DNA of 64,000 nt, from the NCBI GenBank assembly GCA_021442155.1, contig CM038220.1, forward strand, positions 75,441,817 through 75,505,816. Reading direction: 5' to 3'. Numbering within the stretch: position 1 is the stretch's first letter; each line of letters starts with the position of its first letter. Positions 36,040 to 45,310 of this stretch are shown here, in pieces. Under the pieces are notes generated by a model. It was not told where the DNA came from. It worked only from the letters and a program-made list of their open reading frames with translations, and ran no database searches. A program made the translations under genes and the position numbers. The DNA comes from Cymbidium sinense. Lineage: Eukaryota > Streptophyta > Magnoliopsida > Asparagales > Orchidaceae.

Positions 36040-36900
36040 TCAAGCTTTGACCAAGCCATTTGACCCACTTAGGCTCACTTGATCTAAAGTGACCTAAAGT
36101 ACTCTTATGAGCCAACTTTTGATCCTAGCCAAATTGGATTGAACCAAACTCATATTTGTCTGTCATCATGATCAACAATCATCATGGGATGATCAAGCAA
36201 TCAAATTGGGTCAAACCTAAGGGTTGACCAAGTCAACACTTAACCCAAAATAAAATCTAACATGACCAAAATCCATTATAAGTCAAATTGATTGAAACCA
36301 TTGGTCCAAGTTCACTCATGATCTATGTTTGAACTAGACCAAGTCAACTTTTGAGCCTAACCTATCCCATTTGGCCCACTTGACCCAAGTTGACCCATTT
36401 CGACCTAAAGGGACAAAATGTGTCAAAACTTGATCTAAGCCAAATTAATTGAAACCAATGGGTCAAGTCCATTCCAAATCACTTGTGGAACTCAACCAAA
36501 GCCTCAATTGGCCAACTAGACCCAACCTAGCCCAATTGACCTTAGACCCAACATGACCTAAAGGGGTCATGTTGAGCCAAAATTGAACCTAACTCAAATT
36601 GATTGGAAACAAAGATGCCAATCCACTCCATACGACCAACCAAACCTAAACATACCCTTGACCTAACCCAAATAGGTCAAATGGGTCAAATGGGTCAACT
36701 TGACCCATTTGACCTAAATGAGTCATATGAGCCAAAACCTAATCTATACCAAATTGAACCAAACCAAAGGCACCAAAATATTTCAAATGGTCATATGAAC
36801 TTGAACCAACCCTTCATTTGACCCAATTTGATCTATTGGTCAACTTGACCCAAGTTGACCCATTTTGACCTAAATGGGTCAACATGAGCCAAACCCTATC
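36040..36900. promoter_or_regulatory. W-box array in TatA copy B
   Basis: I count about 20 TTGACC/GGTCAA hexamers in 860 bp. They include a 21-bp palindrome near 36,690 built from AATGGGTCAA and its complement around one C. WRKY factors bind TTGAC(C/T). The density is far above chance and is kept in copies A and C. Confidence 0.5.
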
Positions 36901-39900
36901 AAATGGATTCCAAATCCATTGAAACTTTGCCCAACCTATTTTTTTCAACATATCAAACATACTCAAATTGAAAAAATAGTAACATGACTATTATACTTCT
37001 AGGCCATAGAACAAATTTTGGCCTAGCCCATGGGTATTTTGGTCATGCACTCATCACAAACACTTGAGGCTCTCCTAAAACCTCAAGGGCACTTAGTGAT
37101 GAGTGGTGCACCCAACCCAATAGGTTTGGGTCAACCCATTTGTCCCATGGACCAAACCTGACCCATAGGCATGAAATTGAATGTTCAAACTCCCCCCAAA
37201 CCTCAATTGAATGCACATGGGAGGTTGGCAATCCACTCATTGGTTCAAACCGACCATGTGCACATTCCTAACTGATCAAACATCCCTTAGCATATGATCA
37301 ATTGGATCAAAATGATATGCATAGGCTCGGTCGTCCGATTGCCATAGGGGGAGATATACTCCGCCTAATTCACTGAAATAAAAACTCACTTACAGTCGAT
37401 TGAGGTCTAAGAAGCTTTGGAAAACATCACAGAGCTTTCCCAAGGCCTCTCGGGGAGATTTAGAATTTATCTTCTTCGATTTTGCACAGTGCAAAAATAG
37501 GGGAGCTCACCTTGACTTCAAAAATTGTCCACACTTGATCCCACTTCAATTCCTCCTACACTCATCATCCAAGGACTCAATTGAGCATGCTTAAGCATTC
37601 ATTTGAGTTCTAAAGCCAAGGGGAAGATCAATTCGATCAAAGTCGCAAGGGGAGCTAAGGGGAGTTGATCCACCCACTCATCTACTCAATCTCAAGAGCT
37701 AGGAACCTCAGGGCGCCTCCACTAGAGCCAGCTCATCGATCAGACCGATGATCATCTCTCGAGGTTAGTGAATTTTTGACCATTAGGCTAAGGTGTGTTG
37801 GTCTTTTGTGAAGTAGATTTTCATCTCATTGGATCTTAGCCATTGGATTGGCCGCTCTAGTCCCTTAGATGGTGTGTGCTAAATCTTGTTTGAATCCATG
37901 AAGGATCGGGCTCGGATCTTCCTTGGATTATGAATGATTCACATTCCTCCTCAGGGAAGAACTCAGCTAATCTCAGCCATCCATCCACGTGTTCTTAGAT
38001 GGATGGCTGAGATTAATTCACACCTTTTAGAATTTATTTTCCCTTTTAAAACCACGGGTTTACCTTCTTCCATCCGATCTTTGATCGGACAGCTAAGGGT
38101 AAAGATGCGTGTACTGCCGCCGCCTCTCCCGATTTGACGGGTTAAGTAATGGCTCACGACGCGATGCGTGTAAAGCGTGCTGACCGTCGCCGCCACACAT
38201 TACTGTGGATAGGATATTAAGGCTGAATTAGTTATTTAACTATTAATTCCTAAAATTTTTTTTAATACATTTTGATAGATAATTTCATCTAGAATTTTAT
38301 AAAAATGTTTTCAATGCATTTTGATTTCCCTTCTTCTTGAATTTGGGTTTCTTTGGGAATGGTAATTAGCTAATTACTTTCTAATTAAGTCAACAATTAA
38401 TCTTAAACTTCTAGGATTCATTTTAGAGGATGACCTCTGCCTCCCCTAAATTTCTTTGAGATTTATTGAGGCCTTGATTAGGAAAATTACTAGCTCATTC
38501 CCTAATTACCCCCTTCATGTAATTGAGGGTAATTAAAAATGTAATTAGTGGATTTTCTTATGTTTAAGTTGGATTAAGGTTAGATCAACTGAGTAGGGGT
38601 TTTAAGGAATTATTTTGGGGGTATTTCTCCTAATCTATTCCCTAAACCCACTTTTCTTTCCTTAATCCCTCTCTTAATTAAGGGCTAATTCATTAATTAC
38701 CCTTTTAAATAATTTTCAAAATTTTAAAATCTCAAGAACTTAATTAATCTACCTTGGATAGATACTTAGGTGTTCAATAGCCTAAGTCTAATTAATAAAA
38801 TTAAAATCTCTTTCATAAGTGTGAAGGGATGTTTTAAAAGTTCTTAAGCTAATACCCCTTAGCTTAATTAACTTTTAATTGTGATCCAAATTGCATTTGG
38901 CCTTTTCATTATTTAGTGCATTGCAAATTTACATACCTTGTGGGTTTTATGTCATCTCATTGGATCATAATTACCTAAGTAAATTTTTCTATGGTGGTGT
39001 AGGTAAGGGTTAATTAAATCACATAATGCTCACCTTAACCTAATCAACACTCAAAAATGGATTTAAAAAATTAACTAAAATATAAAACACATGTGGGAAT
39101 GGGTTAGGAATAACAAACTAATCTCACCCTTTTAAAATTAAATCAAACTTCAAGCAAACAAAATCATTTTGAAATCCACTTTGATTTATTCTAAGTTTTC
39201 TTATTCTTTAAGAATGTCTTTAGGAATTAAGTAAAGTGAGTTTGTTCATGTGATTACATTGCTTTAGATCTTTCCCAACATATTAAATTGTATTCCATAT
39301 GACTTATGCATCCATGATTTCATGTTTTCAAAGTTTTAAAATGAACTTGTTTACTTTATGTCATGTGCATGTGTTGGCTAAAGTTAAATATGAGTGGCTA
39401 TTATCACTAGTAAATCTAAAGTATTTTCAAAATACATAAACAAAACATTAAATTTGAAAGTGTGCTATTCTTATAATTTAATTATAAGCTTGTATGTAGT
39501 AGATTATAAAGTCATGTATAGTATAGCATTTTGTTCTTTCCATTATGTTAACCTAGTTTTGAATAAGGGTTAGTAAGATGTAGGGTTCATTTAAAAAGAA
39601 CCCAACTCTTGCTTAATCCTATACCTTATTCATCTCTATGCTATCATCTAAGGAGGATTATCTACACTTATATGAATAAATTGCATAAACAAAATGAAAC
39701 CATTGAGTAAACTTTTGCATATTCTTTTTTCACTTTATTTATTTTATATGTATGTTAGTACTTAAGGAAAGTGGTATATTAGTCCAGACAACCTTGAGAT
39801 TGTGAGGCTTTAAGTAGCCCTAAGTAAGTTTTGTACCTTATGCCTTTGGTTGATAATGGCACTTACTCACTTATGCCTTTCCTACTTTCATGCTTGTATG

Positions 39901-40633
39901 TGAAATTTTGAAGAAAGAAAATCCTTTTCTACTTAAGAAAATTCATGCTTCTAAATCTTCTAAATTTTCTTAAATGAATTACTTAGCATGCATCATAAAG
40001 TGTGTTAATCATCTTTATTTGCATGTATATATATGCTTAGGGCTATCCATATTCATGTTATATATGTTGGGAAAGAATTGAAGTAATGTATGTTATGTGA
40101 ATTTTGATTCATTTTTCTTAATCTTAAAATGCCTTTCTTTTTGAATAGGTTTGTTTAGAATTGATCTAAACTTAGATTAATTAAAATATGTAATTAAAAT
40201 ATTCACTTAAATGCAATTAAAAATGTGAACTTATCTTAGAAATTACTTAAGGATTGGGGAAGGAAAGAGAAGTTCTCTTCTCTTTCCCACTCTTTATAAC
40301 TTAGTAATTAATTGTAGGTCTCACTTAAACCAAACTAAAACATGAAATAAAAATAACCCAAAGTCACTAAACAAATTAAATGAAACCCTCCTCTAAGTTT
40401 AACATGTCTTTCACACTTAGAAAATTCAAACCTAAAGTCTTAAGCTAAGCATACCACACAAACCTTCATAGCACACACATTAGTCTAAGTTACCACTTCT
40501 AGCTTTAGGTTAGGTCAGTGCATGGCTTGATGTTATGTTATGTTTTATGTGAATGTTTTAAAATGGATGTTAGGGTGTATTATTGTAGAATGAATGATAG
40601 GACGTGCTTAGTCTAACTATTCTTTTCTGCAAG

Positions 40634-40715
40634 GGATTGTGCTAAAGGGGCGCTATCATAAATAAAAATATAAATGCTTCTTGCTTGTAAGTGCTTATAC
40701 CCCTTAGCATAATCC
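40634..40715 (+). other. Conserved long hairpin of TatA LTR (copy B)
   Basis: GGATTGTGCTAAAGGGG (40,634-40,650) pairs with ACCCCTTAGCATAATCC (40,699-40,715). The loop holds ATAAATAAAAATATAAAT, also present in A, C and D. Confidence 0.7.
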
Positions 40716-40908
40716 ATATGATAGGTGGACTTAGTCACTCATGTGTGGGGTGATAAGTCTAATATACATGCTTGGGATTTGTGTATGTGATTTGACTAAC
40801 CTATGTTTTCCAGGTGTTAGTTAGATTTATACATTTCCTTTTCATGTAAAAATTTGTATATTTAGGATTTAGAATGATTTGTTATGGGATATTAGGATGA
40901 GCATTGGT

Positions 40909-40927
40909 CATAAGATCCCATCTTATG
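40909..40927 (+). other. 8-bp hairpin specific to copies B and C
   Basis: CATAAGAT and ATCTTATG pair perfectly around CCC. Copy C has the same arms around CCT at 63,730-63,748. Copies A and D have different sequence at this point. Confidence 0.65.
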
Positions 40928-41108
40928 CACCATGTGAAGCCTTGGAGCATCCACATTCAACCATCCAAAGGAAGATCCAAAGAAGAAAAGAAGAAAGGAA
41001 AAGAAGAAAGGAGAAAGAAGAAAGAAGAATAAAGCTTGAAGACCCCCATAACAATGAATTCCTTTTGCTTAAATGCAATTTAATTCATTTGTAATTCAGG
41101 ATGTATAA

Positions 41109-41127
41109 GGGTAGAGCTCGGCTACCC
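41109..41127 (+). other. GGGTAG/CTACCC hairpin (copy B)
   Basis: Identical to the structure at 5,256 in copy A and also directly preceded by TGTATAA. Confidence 0.5.
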
Positions 41128-42288
41128 AATTTGATATTTTGGGTTTGTGCGGTGCGACTACAAATGGTCATTTATTCTTTTTGCGCTAGTTTTATAAATC
41201 GATTGATATTTGTTTAACTTGTGCATTAAGTGGCATGCTTTTTATAATTTCTTCCTTGCTTTATGTATGGCATGGATGTGGATTAGGTTAGGGAAAAATA
41301 AATCTTTTACTCAACTTAACAACTTGAAATAAAATTAAAATAACTCATAACCTCACCTAAAGCTTAGGATTAAAATCAAGATAAAAGAATTAAAAACCCC
41401 TTAGCTGGATGAGTTCTTTTCTTTATAATATCATGCACAATAGTATCTTATTTCACTCTTGATTGGGGTCTATCTTTGCCAGAGAACCCGGCTTGACCTA
41501 TGAGGGCCATGGTGAAAACTCACCTCCTAAACTTCTAGCTGATTTTGGCCAACATTCTATTTTCTTATGCATTAGTCGACAAAATCATATTAGCCTGATT
41601 CAAATTGATTGCCCAAAAATGAAATAAAAGGAATTTGAAATGCATTAGATTTAGGTCACTTGAAGCATGTCCCTTTAATTGATCTAGTCTCTTTAGGGAG
41701 TGAGTTTAAGACTTAATCTCTTTCTAAATAAAAATAGCCTAGCTATCTTGCATAAGCATAAAGACTTGCCTATATATATTTAAAATCATAAGAAGAGTTA
41801 ATTAGCAGCCACCCCCAGGCAATTGTAAGTCCAAATTGTCGGGTGGTTTGTCCTCTCTTGTGGAGGTAAACCAATTATCCATTTTCGCCTTAGATTTAGG
41901 TTATGCTTCCGGCCCTCACTGAAGCTCCCTAGATTTAGGTTCTTAGGTTGCTTTTCTACTTTGTGAGCCATAAACATAATTCCTAACCTCTTAGACATTT
42001 TCTTAATCTTATGTTAAGGAATCTTAAGTCCTAAAATTCTAATGAAAAATGAAACTCAAACAAATTAATTCAATTTCTAAAATGTAAATCCCAATCTTAG
42101 GATAGTTTGAAATGCTCACTAGGTTTCTTAGTATCGTGAGCATTTCCTACTTATTTCCATTTTGGCTTTGATAATAACTCCCTCTTTTGATCAATCCCAT
42201 ATGATCTTCAAAAACATAAACCAATCAATTGATAGTCCTTCTTATTGAAACCTTCAGAGGAAACAATCGTTTACCTTAATCGAGAGTT

Positions 42289-42342
42289 CTAAAGGATTCT
42301 GTCCTTTAGGATGTAATTAACTATGGGGGCTTGCCCCTATAG
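42289..42342 (+). other. Two-hairpin module (copy B)
   Basis: Hairpin 1: CTAAAGGA pairs with TCCTTTAG (8 bp). Hairpin 2: CTATGGGGGC pairs with GCCCCTATAG around TT (10 bp, one G-T). The spacer is GATGTAATTAA. It lies about 280 bases before the PBS-like motif. Confidence 0.7.
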
Positions 42343-42620
42343 GGAACTTAATGAATTCAATTTAAAATAAATCCCACTTTACTTTTCTATATAAAGCAGG
42401 GGAAGAATCTCTGGTACATATGCAAACCCATCTTCCTTAAGAGTCTTTATTGAGGTGATTGGTTCCATTAAAGGGCAGTGACTTCTATCTTTTGAGATAG
42501 TACAATATACCTTGATGACGTACTCGATCACCTAAATAAGTACATCTGTGGATCTACATGGCATCTTACTATGATGAATTTCTATAAGGTCTCTTCTTTC
42601 TTTTCTCCACAGATTTGAAA

Positions 42621-42632
42621 GGCGACTCCTTG
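42621..42632 (+). other. PBS-like motif after copy B
   Basis: GGCGACTCCTTG is preceded by CCACAGATTTGAAA. The TatB site reads CCCACAGATTT then TTGGCAACTCCGCTGG, so the layout is the same with a short change. This marks B as a 5' LTR in plus orientation. Confidence 0.55.
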
Positions 42633-43933
42633 TAAGAGATTTATTTTCCACAGACTTATAATCTTGCAATATAAGATTATAGAAATGCTTAAGAGGTGAG
42701 GATTTATGGTTGTAGCCCAAAGGAAACAGTCACCTCGGATCCTAAATGTAGAGATCTTTAGCAAGGGCTAAAGCATAACCTAAATCTAAGCAAAAATGGG
42801 CATAAGATTTACCTCCACAGGAGAGGGTAAACCACCCTACTGCTAGCCTTATAACCTCCTAGAGTGGCAGCCAGTTAACTACTCCTATGCTTTAAAACTA
42901 TGTTGGAAAGTCATATGATTTTGTAAGGTGGTTGGGTGATTAATATTTAGAAAGAAACTAAAGTCCTAAAATCTACTCCTTAAGAGACTTGAGCATGAGT
43001 GGTATGAGCAATGACTTAGTTTAATGCAAATCTTTTCAAATTATATTTGATTTTGGAATCTTCATTTTGATAATGGCCATAGGATTTTCATATGTCTAAA
43101 TGCTTGATGAAATGAGGTTATGGGCTAAATCAGAGAGAAAGAGGTATTTTTTACCATAGAGGAGACCCTCAAAGGTTAAGTCTTCCCCTATCATGCAAGG
43201 ATGAAAATCTTCTCTTAGAAAGAGTGAAGTAATATGAATGCAAGATATTAGACATACAACATTCAGCTAAGGGGTTGCAAAATCTTTTAATTATCTTGAT
43301 TTAATGCTTAGGCTATATATGAGGCTATGAGTTATTAAGAAAATTTAGTTATGAGTTTTAGTTGGGGTAGAAAAATTAATTTTTCCCTAAGAGCCTAATT
43401 GAATCCAGGCCATACATTAAATCACCATTCATAAAGAAACTAGAAAAAGGCATGTTATTTCTATTGCATAATTTAAACATAACATCAAATAATTTTATAA
43501 ATCCAATGCAAAATAATAAAAGGGCAGTGCGGTATGGTGCTGCTATACAACCTGAAAAGAGAAATTGGGTAGCTTAGTTCTATCTTTATACAACCCAACA
43601 TATGAAAGAATAATTATAATTTACAAATGAATAAATTCTATGGGGTCTTCTTATCTTCATTCTTCATATCTCTTTCATTGCTTCATTTAAATTTGCTTGC
43701 TTCAAAGGCATCATAGGGCCTCTTAGGACAAAGCCTTCTAGTCAATCATTCTAATCCCCCATAACAGTCCTAATTCATAATGTAAAATTACATTAAAATA
43801 GGAAAAAATTAAATCTAACTACACTTGGAAAATAAATGTTAGCTAAACACACCATACAACCCAAGCAGTTGTATGAATAATTTGGACTTAGCACCCAGCA
43901 CATGGGTAACCAATCCACCTATCCAAATTTATA

Positions 43934-44007
43934 TTATGCTTAGGGGTTAGTGACTTACAAAAGAAAGCATTTATATTTATTTTAATCACCCATTAAGCAC
44001 AATCTTC
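43934..44007 (-). other. Conserved long hairpin of TatA LTR (copy D)
   Basis: On the minus strand GATTGTGCTTAATGGGTGA pairs with TCACTAACCCCTAAGCATAA. The stem is kept although the arms differ from those of A and B. Confidence 0.65.
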
Positions 44008-44040
44008 TACAAAAAAATGATTAGGCTAATCACGGCCTAA

Positions 44041-44106
44041 TATCCAGTCTACGAAGCATACAACCTAACATCCAGTCTACGAAGCATACAACCTAACATC
44101 CAGTAT
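44041..44106. repeat. 28-bp tandem repeat in copy D
   Basis: TCCAGTCTACGAAGCATACA recurs with a period of 28 (TCCAG at 44,043, 44,071 and 44,099). Confidence 0.85.
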
Positions 44107-44689
44107 AAAATAATACATCATAAAATCAAACATACATCACTCCATGCACCGCCCTAATATAAAGATAGAAATGGTGACTTAATTTTAAAGTGTACATATT
44201 AAGACTTGTGTGGCATGCCTATTTATGATTTTTTAAGTATGAAAGGATTAAATTATAAGAAGTTGATTTCATTTTAAGTAATTTAATTGATTCGAGAGTT
44301 TTACTTAGAGTTTTTTTGTTCTAGTTGGCTTACACTTAACAACTAAGTTTTATAAAGAGAAGAAAAGAAAGGATTACTCTCTTTTATCCCTACATTAAGT
44401 CATTTCTAAAGCAAATTAATTAGTAAATTCTCTTTAATGAAAGTCTTATTATATGTTTTAATTAATCTTAGGTTTAGGTTCACTTTAAATGACCTTATTC
44501 AATGAAAGACATCTTAAGATTAATTGGAATTAATTACTATCGCATGACACATGTTCATTCATTTCTTTCCATCATATGTAGTATGCATATGATTAAATCC
44601 TAAGCATACCTATGCATGCAATATATTATTAGCACACTTAAATGAAAGATGCATAAATGAAATTTGTAAAAAAAAAATGTGATTTTCAC

Positions 44690-45310
44690 TCATTAGCTAA
44701 ATACACAGTCAAATGTATAGAAGTTTAAGCAAGTACTTTGCTATTATGAGCCAAGGGAGTGAGGTAAAGACCTCCTTAAGCTACTTAAAGCCGTGCATCC
44801 CCAAAATATCCAGACTAGATGTAACCACTATTCTTAAATACATATGGATGTACAAATAACTTAAAGAGTGGAAAATCATGCTAAAGTTTTATTTTTGAAA
44901 TATTTATGCATATGGAATAAAGTTGAAAAGGGAAGACTTTCAATCATTAGCCAAATGTACACACAAGTGTATAAAAGTTATAAGAAAGTACTTCACCATT
45001 ATTAACTAGAGGAGTGAGGTAAAGACCTCATTGGGGATACTTAAAGTTGTGCATCCCTCAAATGTCCAGAGATATACCCACTATTCTTAGATTCACATAA
45101 ATGTACAAACAACTACAAGAATGGAAAAGTCATGCTAAGGTTATATTTTTGAAATTGTTATGCATATGGAATAAAGTCTTATTTAAATTCTAGTATTAAA
45201 ATATGTAAGAATGAAATCAAATGGAGTACATGCCATTGTTAAACAAGGGGACTGAGGTAATCAAATGACCTTCTTTTAACTAAAGCCTCGTACTCTCGGG
45301 ATGTCCAAGC
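44690..45310. repeat. About 250-bp tandem duplication in copy D
   Basis: Two diverged units (about 44,690-44,936 and 44,944-45,175) share GAGTGAGGTAAAGACCTC, GTGCATCCC and TTATGCATATGGAATAAAGT. A third partial unit follows at 45,215-45,310. Copy B has a single unit near 39,780. Confidence 0.75.

Larger units (their letters stand above)
34723..42611 (+). repeat. TatA long LTR, copy B (longest copy)
   Basis: This is the most complete copy. It starts about 60-70 bp after the LTR start seen in copies C and D, and runs 7.9 kb to CCACAGATTTGAAA and a PBS-like GGCGACTCC at 42,621. Order: AT-rich start, W-box block (36,040-36,900), conserved GATATACTCC block (37,347-37,364), CT-rich leader, donor-like GAGGTTAGT (near 37,762), GC-rich patch, AT-rich middle, hairpins at 40,634, 40,909, 41,109 and 42,289. 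It has no ORF of note. It differs from A and D, and resembles C, around the 40,909 hairpin. Confidence 0.75.

Noticed and set aside
36603..38196. Frames of 64-77 codons in TatA copy B as genes
   Set aside because: They are not shared with the collinear copies A, C and D and lie in W-box or leader DNA.
34187..42611. TatA copies as a giant DNA transposon with long terminal inverted repeats
   Set aside because: The inverted tails differ in length (about 0.53 kb at E and 1.3 kb at D2). The forward copies begin at or near a retrotransposon LTR start, and PBS and polypurine motifs are present. Nested LTR insertions explain the picture better.
41798..42764. Small minus-strand frames near the B/D junction
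   Set aside because: They lie in LTR sequence, have no counterpart in other copies, and have no domain.
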